64,000 nt of DNA from Amycolatopsis alba DSM 44262 (GCF_000384215.1 NZ_KB913032.1:8517605-8581604), one strand, 5' to 3'. Counted from the first letter of the stretch, positions 25,081 through 36,957 are shown. The notes: generated from the sequence alone by a model not told the origin. Made by a program: numbers and translations.

Positions 25081-28000
25081 AGGCTCCCGCGACGAACGAG
25101 CCGATCGCGATCGTCTCGCTCGCCTGCCGGTATCCGGGTGGCGTGGCGTCGCCAGAGGATCTGTGGCGCCTGGTCGCCGACGGCGGCGACGCCATCTCGG
25201 CCTTCCCGGACGATCGTGGCTGGGATCCGGACGGCGGATCCTACGCCCGTGAAGGCGGCTTCCTCCCTGACGCGGCCGACTTCGATGCAGAGCTGTTCGG
25301 GGTGAGCCCGCGTGAGGCGCTCGCGATGGATCCGCAGCAGCGGCTGCTGCTCGAAACGTCCTGGGAACTCCTCGAACGCGCGGGGATCGACCCGCTTTCG
25401 TTGCGCGGCAGCGACACCGGGGTCTTCGCGGGCGTGATGCACCGGGACTACCTCAGCAGGCCGGGGTCGCCGCCGGAAGAGGTCGAGGGCTACCTCAGCA
25501 CGGGCAACGCCGGAAGTGTCGCTTCGGGCCGAGTGGCTTACACGTTCGGCCTGGAGGGACCGGCGATCACCGTGGACACGGCGTGTTCGTCGTCGCTGGT
25601 GGCGATGCATCTCGCCGTGCAGTCGCTGCGCCGCGGTGAGTGCTCGCTGGCGCTGGCCGGTGGCGTGACGGTCATGTCGACCCCGGAGAGTTTCGCGGAG
25701 TTCGCCCGCCAGGGCGCGCTCGCGCCCGACGGCCGGTGCAAATCCTTCGCCGCGACGGCCGACGGGACGGCGTGGTCCGAAGGCGTCGGCGTGGTGCTGC
25801 TCGAAAAGCTGTCCGTCGCCAGGGAACGCGGGCATCCGGTGCTGGCGGTGGTTCGCGGTTCGGCGGTCAATCAGGACGGCGCCTCCAACGGCCTGACCGC
25901 CCCCAGCGGGCAGGCGCAGCAGCGGGTCATCCTGTCCGCGCTGGCCGACGCCGGGCTGACAATCTCGGACATCGACGCCGTCGACGCGCACGGCACCGGC
26001 ACCCGGCTCGGTGATCCGATCGAGGCACGGGCCCTGCAGGTGACCTACGGCAAGGACCGCGACCGTCCGTTGTGGCTCGGCTCGGTGAAGTCGAACATCG
26101 GCCACACGCAGGCCGCCGCCGGGATCGCCGGCGTGATCAAGATGGTGCAGTCGATGCGTCACGGCACCCTCCCGAAGACCCTGCACGTCGACGCCCCCAC
26201 CCCCGAGATCGACTGGTCGTCCTCGGGAGTGGACCTGCTGACGGAGCCGCGTGAGTGGCCCGAGCCGCGCCGTGCCGGCGTGTCCTCGTTCGGGGTGTCG
26301 GGCACCAACGCCCACCTCATCCTGGAATCGATCGACGAAGCCGATCGACGCGGTGCGGAAGACACCGCGACCGGGCCTTGGCCGGTGATGCTGTCGGGGG
26401 CGAGCACCGAGGCGGTGCGGGCGCAAGCGCGGCGGCTGAAGGAATTCGTCCGGACGCGCCCCGAACTGAGGGTCGCGGACATCGCCCGTTCACTGGCCGA
26501 AACCAGGGCGCTGCTGCCCAGCCGCGCCGTCTGCGTGGCCGGTTCGACCGGGGACCTGACCGAGAAGCTGGAGTCCTGTGATGTGGGTTCTGCTGATGTG
26601 GTGGGCCGAGGTGTGTTCGTATTCCCAGGGCAGGGTGCCCAGTGGACGGGAATGGGAAGGGCACTCCTCGGCGCCAGCCCGGTGTTCCGGGAGTCGATGC
26701 TCGCCTGCTCCCGAGCGCTCGAACGGCTCGTCGGCTGGGACCTGCGGGAGGTGCTCGCCGACGAGGTGATGCTGTCCCGCGTCGACGTGGTGCAGCCCGT
26801 GTCGTTCGCGGTGATGGTGTCCCTGGCCGCGGTATGGCGCTCGCTCGGCGTCGAACCCGCCGCCGTGGCCGGCCACAGTCAAGGCGAGATCGCCGCCGCT
26901 CACGTCGCCGGGATCCTCACCCTCGACGACGCTCTCCGCATCGTGGTGCGCCGCTCCGCGATCATCGCGAGGGAACTGGCCGGGCACGGCGGGATGATGT
27001 CGGTGTCCGCCGCCGAGGCTCGCGTGCGCGACCTGCTCGCGGACACCTTGTCCCTCGCCGCGGTGAACGGTCCCGAATCCGTTGTCGTGTCCGGAGAACC
27101 GGAGGCGCTGGTCAGGCTCGCCGAAGACTGCGCGGCGCTCGGGATCCGCACCCGGACCGTCCCGGTCGACTACGCCTCTCACAGTCCGCATGTCGACACC
27201 ATCCACGACGAGCTCCACCAGGCGCTGGCCGATGTCCGTCCCATGCCGGGAAAAGTGCCGATGTACTCCACAGTGGACGGACGCTGGGCGGGCGGCGCCG
27301 AGCTGGACGCCGGATACTGGTACCGCAATCTGCGGCGGCCGGTCGGTTTCGAGCAGGCGATCCGGGCGCTCACGGCCGAGGGCCACGACACCTTCGTGGA
27401 AGTCAGCCCGCATCCCGTCCTGACCACCGCGATCGAGGACATCGTCGACGGCGCCAGGCCCACGGTCGTCACCGGGACCCTGCGGCGCGACGACGGCGAT
27501 TGGGGAAGGGTTCTCGCCTCCGCGGCCCGGCTCCACATCCGTGGCGTCCCGGTCCGGTGGGATCTCGGCCGCGGACCACGAGTCGATCTGCCGACCTACC
27601 CCTTCCAACGCCGGCGCTACTGGCTGGAGCTCGGCGACCGGACGGCGACCGGGCATCCGTTCGCCGAGGCCGTGGTCGGCCTGGCCGGTGACGGTGAGGA
27701 GGTCGTCCTCACCGGCTCCGTCTCGCTGTCCGCCCATCCGTGGCTGGCCGACCACGCGGTGTCCGGCGCCGTCGTCTTCCCCGGCACCGCCTGGGTCGAC
27801 CTGGTCATCCGGGCGGGCGACGAGGCCGGGCGGCCGGTGATCGAGGACCTCGTCATCGAGGCACCGCTCGTGGTGCCGGACGAGGACGAAGCCGAGCTGC
27901 AGGTGCGGGTCGGCGCCGACGGCACGTTCAGCGCGTACGCGAGAGTGACGGGCGGATCCTGGGCCCGCCACGTTTCGGGATCCTTGTCCGCCGACGCTCC

Positions 28001-31000
28001 TGCGCCGGAAGGGCTCGGTCAGTGGCCGCCTGCCGGAGCGGTTCCCCTTGACGTGCAAGGCTTCTACGAACGCCAGGCGGAGGCGGGATACGAGTACGGT
28101 CCCGTGTTCCAGGGGCTGCGAAAGGCGTGGAGACGAGGCGAGGAGATCTTCGCCGAGGTCGAACTGGCCGAGCCGGTGTCCGGGTTCGGCCTGCATCCCG
28201 CGTTGTTCGACGCCGCTCTGCACGCGTCCGGTCTCTGCGCCGGGCAGGAGTCGCACGAGATCCTGCTGCCGTTCGCCTGGACCGGGGTCTCCCTGCACGC
28301 CACGGGCGCGACCGCGCTGCGGGTCCGGGCCGTCCCGGCAGGGCAGGCCGAGGTCTCACTGCTGCTGACCGACCACAGTGGACAGACAGTCGCCGCGGTC
28401 GGCTCGTTGAGGCTCAGGCCGGTCACGGACGGTCAGTTGCGCGTGGCGACGGGTTCAGGGCTGTTCCGCTCCGAGTGGGAGCCGCGCGTGCTGCCGAAGG
28501 CGTCCGCGGACTTCGTGACGCTCGACCTCACCGAAGACCCCGGCGACGCTCGTGCGATCACCGCACGGGTGCTGGCGGCCCTGCACTCCGGGGAAGCCCC
28601 GCTGGTCGTCCTCACCCGCGGCGGTGTCGACGCCGAACCCGCCCAGGCCGCGGCATGGGGACTGGTCCGCTCGGCGCAGGCGGAGAGCCCTGGGCGTTAC
28701 TTCCTCGTCGACGTCGACGACGATCCCGCGTCGTCCGCGATGGTGCCGTCCGTGGTCGCTTCCGGTGAACCGCAGGCCCTGGTGCGGGCGGGTGCGGTGT
28801 CGGTGCACCGGCTCGCGCGCACGGCCGGACGCGCTTGGCGCTGGGAGGTGGCGGGTCCCGGACTCGCCGTCGTGCCGTGCCCGGAGGTGCTGGAACCGCC
28901 GGCCGCCGGGCAGGTTCGGGTCGGCATGCGGGCCGCCGGGCTGAACTTCCGCGACGTCATGGTGGCGTTGGACATGGTGCCCGGCCAGTCGGGGATCGGC
29001 GGCGAAGGCGCCGGAGTCGTGCTGGAGGTCGCGCCCGACGTGGTGGGGCTGGCGGCAGGCGACCGGGTGATGGGCACCTTCGACCGGTCCTTCGGCGCGT
29101 TCGGGCCGGTGGCGGTCACCGACCGGCGACTGCTGGTCAAGATGCCGGACGGCTGGACGTTCGAGCGGGCGGCGTCGATCCCGGTCGCGTTCCTCACCGC
29201 CTGGTACGGGCTGCGGGATCTGGCCAAGGCCGAACCGGGGGAGCGCGTGCTGATCCACGCGGCCGCGGGCGGCGTCGGGATGGCCGCGGTCCGGCTGGCC
29301 CGCGTTCTCGGGCTGGAGGTGTTCGGCACCGCGAGCCCGAAGAAATGGGACGCGCTGCGGGAACTCGGTCTCGACGACGAGCACCTCGCGTCTTCGCGCA
29401 CGCTGGAGTTCGCGGACCGTTTCCCGCCCGTCGACATCGTGCTGAATTCGCTCACCGGCGATTTCGTGACGGCTTCGCTGGCGCTGCTCGCCCCCGGCGG
29501 ACGGTTCCTCGAACTGGGGAAGACCGATCTCCGGGAAGGCGTACCGGGCTACCGCGCCTACGATCTGCGCGAGGCCGGGCCGGACCGGGCGCAGGAACTG
29601 CTGACCGAGCTGACCGGCATGGTCGAACGCGGTGAGCTCACCCCGCTGCCCGTGACGAGCCTGCCAGCCCGGCAGGCACCGGCGGCGTTCCGGCAGCTCG
29701 CGCAAGCCCGGCACATCGGCAAGGTCGTGCTGACCATGCCGGGCGGCCTCGGCCCCGGAACGGTGCTGATCAACGGCGCGGGAACGTTGGGCGCCATGGT
29801 CGCGCGGCACCTCGTGGCCGAACACGGGATCCGGCGCCTCGTCCTCACCAGCAGGCGGGGACCGGCCGCGCCGGGCACGGCCGAACTGGTCGCCGACCTC
29901 GCGGCGAGAGGCGCCGAGGCCGACATCGTCGCCTGCGACGCCGCCGATCGCGACGCGCTGGCCGCCGTCCTGGCGGCCATTCCCGACCTCACCGCCGTGG
30001 TGCACACCGCGGGCGCGCTCGACGACGGAGTGATCTCCGCGCTGACCCCGGAGCGGTTCGACCCCGTCTTCCGCCCGAAGGTCGACGGCGCCTGGAACCT
30101 GCACGAGCTCACCGAGGACCTGGACCTCGACGCGTTCGTCCTGTTCTCCTCGGCTTCGGGGGTGCTGGGGAATCCGGGGCAGGGCAACTACGCGGCGGCG
30201 AACGCGTACCTCGACGGCCTGGCCAGGTACCGGCACTCGCTGGGGCTGCCCGCGGTGTCGCTTGCCTGGGGACTGTGGGCGACGCCCAGCGGGCTGACGG
30301 GAGGGCTCGGCAAGGCCGATCTCGAACGCACCAGGCGTGGCGGGATGACCGCCTTGTCCGAAGAAGAGGGCCTGCGTCTCTTCGATGCGGCACTGCGCTC
30401 GGTCGAACCCGTTCTGCTTCCCGCGAATCTCGACCTCCGGCCCGGCCGCACCCGCCGGGTTTCGGCGGACAAGCCGGAGCCGGCCCGGCTCGCCGGTCTG
30501 TCCACAGTGGAGCAAGAGGCGCTACTGGTGGAGCTGGTGCGGGCCCAGGCGGCGACCGTGCTGGGACACACGTCCGCCGAAGCGATCGATCCGCGGCGGC
30601 CGTTCAAGGAAGCCGGGTTCGACTCGCTGACGGCCGTCGAGCTGCGCAACCGGTTGAACGCCGAAACCGGGCTGAAACTGTCGGCGACGGTGGTTTTCGA
30701 TCACCCGAACCCGGTCGCGCTCGCCCAGTTGCTGCGAAGGGAACTGGCCGGTGAATCCCCGGCGATCGGAACTCCGGTGTCCGTGGGGGTTTCCGAGGAG
30801 CCGGTGGCGGTTGTGGCGATGGGGTGTCGTTTCCCTGGTGGGGTGGGTTCTCCGGAGGAGTTGTGGGAGTTGCTCTATCGCGGTGGGGACGCGGTGGCTG
30901 GTTTCCCGTCGGATCGCGGTTGGGATCTGGGGGGTTTGTCGGTGCGTGGGGGTGCGTTTCTGGGGGATGTGGCGGGGTTCGATGCGGGGTTTTTCGGGAT

Positions 31001-34000
31001 CAGTCCGCGTGAGGCGGTGGCGATGGATCCGCAGCAGCGGTTGCTGCTGGAGGTTTCGTGGGAGGTGTTCGAGCGGGCGGGTATTGATCCGGAGTCGTTG
31101 CGGGGCAGCGACACCGGCGTCTTCACCGGCGTGATGTACAACGACTATCTCGCCAGGGCATCCGGCGCTTCGTCCGATGTGGAGGGTTTCCTGAGCACGG
31201 GCAACTCCGGCAGCGTGATCTCCGGCCGGGTGGCGTATACGTTCGGCCTCGAGGGCCCGGCGTTGACGGTGGACACAGCGTGTTCGTCCTCGCTGGTGGC
31301 GGTGCATCTGGCGGCGCAGTCGCTGCGGCGGGGTGAGTGCTCACTGGCGTTGGCTGGTGGGGTGACGGTGATGGCCACTCCAGGTTTGCTGGTGGACTTC
31401 AGCCGTCAGCGTGGCCTGGCTCCTGATGGCCGCTGCAAACCCTTCGCGAGCACTGCCGACGGGACCGCGTTCAGCGAAGGCGCGGGCCTCATCCTGCTCG
31501 AACGCCTCTCCGACGCCCAACGACGAGGCCATCCGGTCCTCGCCGTGATACGCGGTAGTGCGGTCAACCAGGACGGCGCCTCCAACGGCTTGACCGCCCC
31601 CAACGGCCCCGCCCAGCAACGCGTCATCCACACCGCCCTCACCAACGCCGGATTAACGCCGGCCGACGTCGACCTGGTGGAAGCGCACGGCACCGGCACC
31701 CGACTCGGCGACCCGATCGAGGCCCAGGCCATCCTCGCCACCTACGGCCAAGACCGCGACACACCGGCCTGGCTCGGCTCAGTGAAATCCAACATCGGCC
31801 ACACCCAAGGCGCCGCCGGTGTCGCCGGAATCATCAAAACCATCCTCGCCATGAACCACGCCACCCTCCCGAAGACCCTCCACGTCGACACCCCCACCCC
31901 CGAAGTCGACTGGACCACCGGCAACACCACACTCCTCACCCAACACCGAGACTGGCCCGAACCCCGCCGAGCAGCCGTGTCCTCCTTCGGCATCTCCGGC
32001 ACCAACGCCCACCTCATCCTCGAACACCACCCATCTGAGTCCACAGTGGACCCTGGTGACGGACCGTGGCCGGTGATCATCAGCGCCCGCACCGAGGCCG
32101 CACTCCACGACCAAGCGGCCCGCCTCGCCCAGTACCTGCGGACACACCCCGAAACCGGTATCGCCGACGTCGCGCACACCCTGCTCAACCGCGCGCGACT
32201 CGGCCACCGTGCCGCCGTCGTCGCCGCCGATCACGACGAACTCGTCACCGCGTTGGGTGGCCTCACCCCGGCGGTCGCCGGGGGCGGCAAGACCGCGTTC
32301 GTGTTCTCCGGGCAAGGCAGCCAGCGCATCGGGATGGGCCGCGAACTCCACGGCACCTATCCCCTCTTCCGCGAGGTCTTCGACGAGATCTGCGGGCACT
32401 TCGAATTCCCCTTGCGGGACATCGTGTTCGGCGACACCGAACTCGCCCTGCTCGACGAAACCCGGTACACCCAGGCGGCACTGTTCGCCGTCGAGACCGC
32501 GCTTTTCCGGCTTCTGGAGTCCTTCGGTCTCCGCCCCGACTTCGTCGCCGGGCACTCCGTCGGCGAGATCACCGCCGCGCATGTCGCCGGGGCACTGTCC
32601 TTGGCGGACGCCTGCGTTCTCGTCGCCGCACGCGGCAAGCTCATGCACGAGCTGCCGCAGGGCGGGGCGATGATCGCCATCGCCACCTCCGAACAGGAAG
32701 CGCTCGCCGCGCTGGCCCGTCATGAGACAGCGGGGCTCGCCGCGGTCAACGGTCCGGCCTCGGTCGTGATCTCCGGCGAAGACCACGCGGTCAAGGCCAT
32801 CGCGCGACAGTTCGCCGAACGCGGCTGCCGGACCCGGCGGCTGCGGGTCAGCCACGCGTTCCACTCTCCCCTGATGGAACCCGTCCTCGACGAGTTCGCG
32901 ACCGTGCTGAAAGGCATCTCCTTCGCGGAACCGGAGATCCCCCTCGTCTCCACGGTGACCGGCGAGCTCCTGACCGAGCACAGCGCCGGACACTGGATCG
33001 AGCAGATACCACGGCCCGTCCGGTTCCATGGCGCCATCGAGACCCTGCAAGCCCTGGGGACGTCGACACTGATCGAGGTCGGACCCGACGGTGTCCTGGC
33101 CGCGGCTGTCGACGAGACCCTGTGCGTGCCGGTCCTGCGCCGGGACCGCGGGGAAGTACGCGCCCTCCTGGAAGCGCTGGCGGCGGTGTGGGCCCGCGGA
33201 ATCGACGTGGACTGGACACCGGCCTTCCGGGGCGGGTACCGGCACGCCGACTTGCCGACGTACGCGTTCCAGCATGAGCGTTTCTGGCTGGAAACCACGG
33301 CGGTGGAACAGAAAGTGGAATCGGCGGGACTGGCGGGCCTCGGCCATCCCTTTCTCGACGCGCTGGTCCCGCTGCCCGACGGCGGAGTGGTGTGCACCGG
33401 CCGGGTGTCCCAGTGGGACTCCGGGCCGTTGACCGGCGCCGCGGTACTGGACATGGTGATCCACGCCGGCGACCAGGTCGGCTGCCCGGTCGTGGCCGAA
33501 CTGACGCTCGACACGGCGCCGGTCGTCGGGGACGGCATCACCGTCCAGATCACCGTCGGCGGTCCCGGTGACAACGGCCACCGCGAGGTGCGGGTGCACT
33601 CCCGCCACGACGACCGCTGGCAAGAGCACGCCCGTGCGACGCTGACCCCGCCTTGCCCTGGACCCGCCATCGCCTTCTCCGGCGACCACCTCGACGTCGG
33701 CCTCGACCACGATCCTGGCGCCTTCGGCATCCACCCCCGGCTGGTCGACGCCGCCCTCGGGCACCGGCAACCCGTCGTCTGGCGCGATGTCGTCCTGCAC
33801 GCGGACGGCGCCCGCGACCTCCGCGTCCGGCACACCCCCGCCGGCGGGCTCCTCGCCACCGATCGCGACGACCGGCCGGTTCTGACCATCGGCTCGCTCC
33901 GCTTCGGCGACCTGCCCCCGAGCCGGGCCGTGGAAGGTTCACTGTTCGACGTGGCCTGGGTGCCCGCACGGGTCGATCCGTCCACTTCGGACTTCATCGT

Positions 34001-35348
34001 ATGCGAAGCAGGTGACGGTGACGCCCGCACGGTCGTGGCCCGTGTACTGGCCGCTCTGCAGGAGTTCGGCCGCGCCGGCGGAACCGATCGCCTGGTGGTC
34101 GTGACCCGTGGCCTGGTCGGTCCGGGCTCCGGCGATCCGGTCGGCAACGCCGTCTGGGGACTGGTCCGGTCCGCGCAGTCTGAAGAGCCCGGCCGGATCT
34201 TCCTGGCGGACGTCGACGATCCGGCCTGCCGTCCGCCGATCGGCGACGAGCCGCAGGTGGCCGTCCGCGACGGGGTGGTGTTCGTGCCGAGATTGCGACG
34301 GGTGGCAGGCGTGGCATCGAGCCCGCGATGGGCGGCCGAAGGCACCGTGGTGGTCACCGGTGGCACCGGCGCGCTCGGCACCGCGGTCGCCCGCCATCTG
34401 GCGACCGAACACGGGGTACGGCATCTCCTGCTGCTCAGCAGAAGCGGTGGCACCGTGGACGTGCCCGGCGCTCGGGTGGTCTCCTGCGACGTCGCGGACC
34501 GCGCCGCGCTCGCCGCCGTCCTCGACGGCGTCCCGGCCGAACATCCGCTGACCGGGGTCGTCCACACCGCCGGCGTCCTCGACGACGGCGTCATCGGCGC
34601 GCTGGACCGGAAACGGCTGGACACCGTGTTCGCGGCCAAGGTCGACGGTGCGGTCAACCTGCACGAACTGACCCGTGACCGCGACCTCGCGATGTTCGTG
34701 CTGTTCTCCTCCGCCGCGGGCATCATCGGCAGCCCCGGACAGGGGAACTACGCCGCCGCCAACGGTTTCCTCGACGGCCTGGCGTGGCGACGCCGGGCCG
34801 AAGGACTTCCCGCGACCTCGCTGGCGTGGGGTCCTTGGGAGACCGGTATGGCGACGGGCCTCGATCAGCGCGGGCCGCTGCGGCCGTTGCGGGAGGCCGA
34901 CGGCATGGCCTTGTTCGACCTCGCCGCCGGGACCGGCCGGCCGGTGCTCGCGCCGATGCGCCTGCACCCGGCAGCCGCCGAAGGCACGCCGCCGCTGCTG
35001 CACGAGCTGATGCCACCGAAGCGACGGCGCGCGAGCACCGCCACCGGTGAGCCCTTCACGGCCCGGCTGAGCCGGCTCACCGGTGACCAGTGCGCGGACC
35101 TTCTCCTGAATGTGGTCCTCGACGCCGCCGCGACCGTGCTCGGACACCGTTCGGCGACCACGATCGACCCGGACATCCCGTTCTGGGACAACGGTTTCAC
35201 GTCGCTCACCGCCGTCGAGTTCCGTAACCGGATCACCGGCACGACGGGCCTGCGGCTCAACGCGGCCGTCGTCTACGAGCAGCCGACCCCTCGGATGCTC
35301 ACGAACCACCTGCTCGAGACGTTGAGTCCCGAATTCGCCACCGCGTGA
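22356..35348 (+). CDS. Type I polyketide synthase: AHBA loading module plus two extension modules
   Basis: A 4330-residue modular PKS. Order: adenylation (CoA-ligase-like) domain, degenerate KR-like stretch, ACP (Ser857); module 1 KS-AT-DH-ER-KR-ACP; module 2 KS-AT-degenerate DH-KR-ACP. The start [14 protein letters not shown] resembles the RifA N-terminus; GTG 22356 directly follows AGGAGG, so the spacing is unusually short. Module 1 should add methylmalonate and fully reduce the AHBA carbonyl; module 2 should add malonate and leave a hydroxyl. There is no thioesterase, as expected for ansamycins, and only about seven residues follow the last ACP, so no C-terminal docking domain. The amide synthase gene begins 10 bp later. 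A maytansinoid needs seven extensions, so most modules are not encoded here; see findings. Confidence 0.95.
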   Translation: MLRTDLIRPLPELLTAHASVSGDKVAFRDAHRAVTYAELERRTRWLAGHLSRRRVQPGDRVAIVLGNRVETVESYLAIVRAAAVGVPVNPRSTDAELAYLLDDSGARMVITDAAHAARLSRNRRSGLDVVVVDENYTAFTGTDPGVPARDDLGLDDIAWMLYTSGTTGAPKGVLSTQRNCLWSVAACYVPVPGLTGSDRVLWPLPLFHSLSHIACVLAVTAVGAGARIVDGYSAHDVLDALSSDRSTFLAGVPALYHHLVRAAREKGFRAPDLRMGLVGGAVTTAALRNAFEETFGVPLLDAYGSTETCGSITINWPTGARVEGSCGLPVPGLGVRLVDVESGTDAEDGAEGEVWVRGPSVMAGYHNQPDATAAALSGGWYHTGDLARRDEDGYFTVTGRIKDLIIRAGENIHPTEVENVIRSVPGVADVAVVGKPHGVLGEVPVAFVVPGEGGFDPDRLLAVCRERLSSFKVPEELYEIDRVPRTASGKTTRHALLDKPARLRACGGDHHESLFRVDWVPVTAVPAAVDPGEVVWCPPVPELSGAAVRRSVDELRARIDGADARLTVVTRGPAHAALRGLVRCAQADHPDRLVLVDLEPGTPLPPLVRDEPELAVRSGVLLAPRLVRVSVGEERDPWRAVAITGADGETAGVLARQLATGHGIRDVRLPGPDRAALSGVSAVIHLPSGSLESLVDEILELDALTATTELVVFSSLHGVLGGAGHGDDAAAAAFLEMVIAERRARGGRGMVLASGIPRPPAQRLMAALDGARATDQVSAVLTDLDTAALGAVPPLFRGLIDTVVPAVEPVRLTGIGAVEQHRLLLELVRTEAAEVRDCAGLATPGREPTFTSLGFTSASAVVLRNRLAAATGLDLPATIVFDHPTPSALATRLRSDLTGEPMEPVVARQAPATNEPIAIVSLACRYPGGVASPEDLWRLVADGGDAISAFPDDRGWDPDGGSYAREGGFLPDAADFDAELFGVSPREALAMDPQQRLLLETSWELLERAGIDPLSLRGSDTGVFAGVMHRDYLSRPGSPPEEVEGYLSTGNAGSVASGRVAYTFGLEGPAITVDTACSSSLVAMHLAVQSLRRGECSLALAGGVTVMSTPESFAEFARQGALAPDGRCKSFAATADGTAWSEGVGVVLLEKLSVARERGHPVLAVVRGSAVNQDGASNGLTAPSGQAQQRVILSALADAGLTISDIDAVDAHGTGTRLGDPIEARALQVTYGKDRDRPLWLGSVKSNIGHTQAAAGIAGVIKMVQSMRHGTLPKTLHVDAPTPEIDWSSSGVDLLTEPREWPEPRRAGVSSFGVSGTNAHLILESIDEADRRGAEDTATGPWPVMLSGASTEAVRAQARRLKEFVRTRPELRVADIARSLAETRALLPSRAVCVAGSTGDLTEKLESCDVGSADVVGRGVFVFPGQGAQWTGMGRALLGASPVFRESMLACSRALERLVGWDLREVLADEVMLSRVDVVQPVSFAVMVSLAAVWRSLGVEPAAVAGHSQGEIAAAHVAGILTLDDALRIVVRRSAIIARELAGHGGMMSVSAAEARVRDLLADTLSLAAVNGPESVVVSGEPEALVRLAEDCAALGIRTRTVPVDYASHSPHVDTIHDELHQALADVRPMPGKVPMYSTVDGRWAGGAELDAGYWYRNLRRPVGFEQAIRALTAEGHDTFVEVSPHPVLTTAIEDIVDGARPTVVTGTLRRDDGDWGRVLASAARLHIRGVPVRWDLGRGPRVDLPTYPFQRRRYWLELGDRTATGHPFAEAVVGLAGDGEEVVLTGSVSLSAHPWLADHAVSGAVVFPGTAWVDLVIRAGDEAGRPVIEDLVIEAPLVVPDEDEAELQVRVGADGTFSAYARVTGGSWARHVSGSLSADAPAPEGLGQWPPAGAVPLDVQGFYERQAEAGYEYGPVFQGLRKAWRRGEEIFAEVELAEPVSGFGLHPALFDAALHASGLCAGQESHEILLPFAWTGVSLHATGATALRVRAVPAGQAEVSLLLTDHSGQTVAAVGSLRLRPVTDGQLRVATGSGLFRSEWEPRVLPKASADFVTLDLTEDPGDARAITARVLAALHSGEAPLVVLTRGGVDAEPAQAAAWGLVRSAQAESPGRYFLVDVDDDPASSAMVPSVVASGEPQALVRAGAVSVHRLARTAGRAWRWEVAGPGLAVVPCPEVLEPPAAGQVRVGMRAAGLNFRDVMVALDMVPGQSGIGGEGAGVVLEVAPDVVGLAAGDRVMGTFDRSFGAFGPVAVTDRRLLVKMPDGWTFERAASIPVAFLTAWYGLRDLAKAEPGERVLIHAAAGGVGMAAVRLARVLGLEVFGTASPKKWDALRELGLDDEHLASSRTLEFADRFPPVDIVLNSLTGDFVTASLALLAPGGRFLELGKTDLREGVPGYRAYDLREAGPDRAQELLTELTGMVERGELTPLPVTSLPARQAPAAFRQLAQARHIGKVVLTMPGGLGPGTVLINGAGTLGAMVARHLVAEHGIRRLVLTSRRGPAAPGTAELVADLAARGAEADIVACDAADRDALAAVLAAIPDLTAVVHTAGALDDGVISALTPERFDPVFRPKVDGAWNLHELTEDLDLDAFVLFSSASGVLGNPGQGNYAAANAYLDGLARYRHSLGLPAVSLAWGLWATPSGLTGGLGKADLERTRRGGMTALSEEEGLRLFDAALRSVEPVLLPANLDLRPGRTRRVSADKPEPARLAGLSTVEQEALLVELVRAQAATVLGHTSAEAIDPRRPFKEAGFDSLTAVELRNRLNAETGLKLSATVVFDHPNPVALAQLLRRELAGESPAIGTPVSVGVSEEPVAVVAMGCRFPGGVGSPEELWELLYRGGDAVAGFPSDRGWDLGGLSVRGGAFLGDVAGFDAGFFGISPREAVAMDPQQRLLLEVSWEVFERAGIDPESLRGSDTGVFTGVMYNDYLARASGASSDVEGFLSTGNSGSVISGRVAYTFGLEGPALTVDTACSSSLVAVHLAAQSLRRGECSLALAGGVTVMATPGLLVDFSRQRGLAPDGRCKPFASTADGTAFSEGAGLILLERLSDAQRRGHPVLAVIRGSAVNQDGASNGLTAPNGPAQQRVIHTALTNAGLTPADVDLVEAHGTGTRLGDPIEAQAILATYGQDRDTPAWLGSVKSNIGHTQGAAGVAGIIKTILAMNHATLPKTLHVDTPTPEVDWTTGNTTLLTQHRDWPEPRRAAVSSFGISGTNAHLILEHHPSESTVDPGDGPWPVIISARTEAALHDQAARLAQYLRTHPETGIADVAHTLLNRARLGHRAAVVAADHDELVTALGGLTPAVAGGGKTAFVFSGQGSQRIGMGRELHGTYPLFREVFDEICGHFEFPLRDIVFGDTELALLDETRYTQAALFAVETALFRLLESFGLRPDFVAGHSVGEITAAHVAGALSLADACVLVAARGKLMHELPQGGAMIAIATSEQEALAALARHETAGLAAVNGPASVVISGEDHAVKAIARQFAERGCRTRRLRVSHAFHSPLMEPVLDEFATVLKGISFAEPEIPLVSTVTGELLTEHSAGHWIEQIPRPVRFHGAIETLQALGTSTLIEVGPDGVLAAAVDETLCVPVLRRDRGEVRALLEALAAVWARGIDVDWTPAFRGGYRHADLPTYAFQHERFWLETTAVEQKVESAGLAGLGHPFLDALVPLPDGGVVCTGRVSQWDSGPLTGAAVLDMVIHAGDQVGCPVVAELTLDTAPVVGDGITVQITVGGPGDNGHREVRVHSRHDDRWQEHARATLTPPCPGPAIAFSGDHLDVGLDHDPGAFGIHPRLVDAALGHRQPVVWRDVVLHADGARDLRVRHTPAGGLLATDRDDRPVLTIGSLRFGDLPPSRAVEGSLFDVAWVPARVDPSTSDFIVCEAGDGDARTVVARVLAALQEFGRAGGTDRLVVVTRGLVGPGSGDPVGNAVWGLVRSAQSEEPGRIFLADVDDPACRPPIGDEPQVAVRDGVVFVPRLRRVAGVASSPRWAAEGTVVVTGGTGALGTAVARHLATEHGVRHLLLLSRSGGTVDVPGARVVSCDVADRAALAAVLDGVPAEHPLTGVVHTAGVLDDGVIGALDRKRLDTVFAAKVDGAVNLHELTRDRDLAMFVLFSSAAGIIGSPGQGNYAAANGFLDGLAWRRRAEGLPATSLAWGPWETGMATGLDQRGPLRPLREADGMALFDLAAGTGRPVLAPMRLHPAAAEGTPPLLHELMPPKRRRASTATGEPFTARLSRLTGDQCADLLLNVVLDAAATVLGHRSATTIDPDIPFWDNGFTSLTAVEFRNRITGTTGLRLNAAVVYEQPTPRMLTNHLLETLSPEFATA
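25095..30755 (+). other. PKS module 1: KS-AT(methylmalonyl)-DH-ER-KR-ACP
   Basis: KS triad Cys1077 (TVDTACSSS), His1212 (DAHGTGT) and His1250 (NIGHTQ). The AT has GHSQGE (Ser1508), [12 protein letters not shown] and YASH from residue 1606, all methylmalonyl-type. The DH is intact: [10 protein letters not shown] from His1800 and [10 protein letters not shown] with Asp1952. The ER has [12 protein letters not shown] and a Val at the position (DMVPG) where Tyr predicts the opposite methyl configuration. The KR has GAGTLG, an LDD motif (B-type) and NYAAAN with Tyr2612. ACP serine is Ser2757 in [10 protein letters not shown]. Full reduction fits the benzylic CH2 next to the C-methyl in maytansinoids. 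Confidence 0.92.
30795..35345 (+). other. PKS module 2: KS-AT(malonyl)-inactive DH-KR-ACP
   Basis: KS triad Cys2976, His3111 and His3149 is intact. The AT shows [21 protein letters not shown] (Ser3401) and HAFH at 3500-3503, malonyl-type. The DH region (about 3660-3860) has lost the segment holding the catalytic histidine: GRVSQW runs straight into [20 protein letters not shown], and [10 protein letters not shown] keeps only the aspartate. The KR has GGTGALG, LDD and NYAAAN with Tyr4132, so it should be active and B-type. ACP serine is Ser4283 ([10 protein letters not shown]). The expected outcome is a 3-hydroxyacyl end, as needed at C-3 of a maytansinoid. Confidence 0.9.
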
Positions 35349-35358
35349 AGGGAACGGC

Positions 35359-36147
35359 ATGTTCGACGTCGAGATCTACCTGCGACGGCTCGGTCACAGC
35401 GGCCCCCGTGAACCGACCCTCTCCACGCTGCGCACGCTGCACCGCGCCCATCTGCTCGCCATCCCCTACGACAACAGCAAGTTTCCCGACGACGGCGGCG
35501 GGCTGCCGGACAACCTCGCCGATCTCGACCACGACCGCACCTTCGACAAGATCGTGGTCCGCGGCGACGGCGGCATCTGTTTCGAGCTGAACCTGCTGTT
35601 CGAGCGGCTGCTGGACGACCTGGGGTTCGACACCATGCCGGTTTCGGCCGGGGTGCCCCAGGCGCGGGGCAGGTTCAGCCCGGAACTGTCGCACAAGTTC
35701 ACCGTCGTGACGCTGGACGGCGTCCGGTGGCTGGCGGACGTGGGTTTCGCCGGGCCTTCCTACCTGCTCCCCCTGGAACTCTCCCCCGCCGTGCAGACCC
35801 AGTACGGCTGCCAGTTCCGGGTGGACGGACAAGACGGCCTGCACACCGTTCTCCGGCGAAGCCACTCCACGGACTGGCAGCCGGTCTACCGCTTCGCGCT
35901 CCAGGCTCGCGAGCTCTCCGAGTGGGACGGTTTCACCGAACAGTTCGAGCGCTATCTGGACGAAGCGGTGATAGCGAACACCACCATGCTCTGCCGGGCG
36001 GACGAGAACGGCCACCGGGCGCTGGTCGGCAGACGGTATCTGACGGTCGAAGACGGGAAGGAGACGATCGTCGCGCTGACCGACCAGGCCGAGTACCAGC
36101 GGGTCGTGGCCGCGATCCGGGGGCGGCCGGGTCAGGAAAACCGGTAG
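35359..36147 (+). CDS. rifF: Amide synthase (arylamine N-acetyltransferase family), macrolactam release
   Basis: A 262-residue arylamine N-acetyltransferase-like protein with a complete triad: Cys74 in RGDGGICFELN, His112 in LSHKFTVVTLDG and Asp127 in WLADVGFAGPS. In ansamycin pathways (RifF, Asm9) this enzyme takes the finished chain from the last ACP and joins it to the AHBA amine, closing the macrolactam. ATG 35359 lies 10 bp after the PKS stop with GGGAA ahead of it, so it is in the PKS transcript. Such enzymes usually follow the gene for the terminal PKS module. Its last 16 bp overlap the convergent methyltransferase gene. Confidence 0.94.
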   Translation: MFDVEIYLRRLGHSGPREPTLSTLRTLHRAHLLAIPYDNSKFPDDGGGLPDNLADLDHDRTFDKIVVRGDGGICFELNLLFERLLDDLGFDTMPVSAGVPQARGRFSPELSHKFTVVTLDGVRWLADVGFAGPSYLLPLELSPAVQTQYGCQFRVDGQDGLHTVLRRSHSTDWQPVYRFALQARELSEWDGFTEQFERYLDEAVIANTTMLCRADENGHRALVGRRYLTVEDGKETIVALTDQAEYQRVVAAIRGRPGQENR

Positions 36148-36947
36148 CGGAGTACGCGGGTTCCTTGCCGGGACAAGGCGTCGCTGTGGCTCATGAGCCG
36201 GGTCACCGCACGCAGCGGCTGCGGGAAACAAGCGACTTCCGGGGCGCGGGCGATCACTTGCTCCTCCGCCAGGACCAGGCCGGCGCCCCAGGTCTCGGGG
36301 TCGCGTGGGTCGTCGAAGCCCTGGGCGGCGGTGATGCCGATCGTTTTGATCGTCGGGTGATACTTCATCGACCAAGCGGCGAAGCGCGTATAGCCGTTGA
36401 TGGCGAGTTCGCCGGTGTCGAAATGCGCGGTCAGTTCCCGGACCATGCGCCGGAAGGAGTCGCCGGGCAAGAACGGCAGCAGGCCCTCCGCGACGATCAT
36501 GGCAGGCCGGTCTCGCGGCAGCGGGTCGAGCCAGCCCTGTTCGGTCAGGTCCACGCCGATACGCACGGACCGATCGGGCAGGAACCGGGGCCGCAGGTCG
36601 ACGATGTCGGGGAAATCGACGTCGTACCAGTCGACACCGGCGGGCGGGTCGCAGCGGAGCACTCGCGTGTCGAGTCCGCAGCCGAGATCGAGCACGACGG
36701 CGTCGGGATGGACGGCGACGAAGGACCGGACCGCCTCGTCGAGTTTCTTGGCACGGGAGGCGGTGCCGCAGATGAGGCTGGGCTTGAGGTTGAGCTTGGC
36801 GAAGTCGTAGTCGATCTCCTCGGCGATGGCGACGGAGTGGGTGTCGCCGAGGATCGAGCGGGGCAGCTTGGCGTCCGAAGCCCTCGCGTGAAGGGTGAGC
36901 AGCAGGGTTTCCCGGAGCGGGTCCAGGTCGAGTCGCAGGCGTTGCAC
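36132..36947 (-). CDS. LCMT/PPM-type SAM-dependent methyltransferase
   Basis: A 271-residue protein of the leucine carboxyl methyltransferase-like family, which includes polyketide O-methyltransferases such as TcmP. SAM-binding features are AVVLDLGCGLDTRVLRCD and DWYDVDFPDIVDLRPRFL, with AMIVAEGLLPFL after the fold core. GTG 36947 has AGGA upstream. It lies 10 bp after the GbsR-type regulator gene in the same direction and overlaps the amide synthase 3' end by 16 bp. It could tailor the ansamycin, but co-transcription with the regulator and hydrolase suggests a separate small operon. Substrate unknown. Confidence 0.82.
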   Translation of the reverse strand: MQRLRLDLDPLRETLLLTLHARASDAKLPRSILGDTHSVAIAEEIDYDFAKLNLKPSLICGTASRAKKLDEAVRSFVAVHPDAVVLDLGCGLDTRVLRCDPPAGVDWYDVDFPDIVDLRPRFLPDRSVRIGVDLTEQGWLDPLPRDRPAMIVAEGLLPFLPGDSFRRMVRELTAHFDTGELAINGYTRFAAWSMKYHPTIKTIGITAAQGFDDPRDPETWGAGLVLAEEQVIARAPEVACFPQPLRAVTRLMSHSDALSRQGTRVLRYRFS

Positions 36948-36957
36948 GAGAAAGTCC

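Noticed and set aside
22359..26426. A 1355-residue minus-strand frame opposite the PKS loading module and first KS
   Set aside because: The plus strand encodes clear adenylation, ACP and KS domains; the opposite frame is an antisense shadow rich in Arg, Gly and His.
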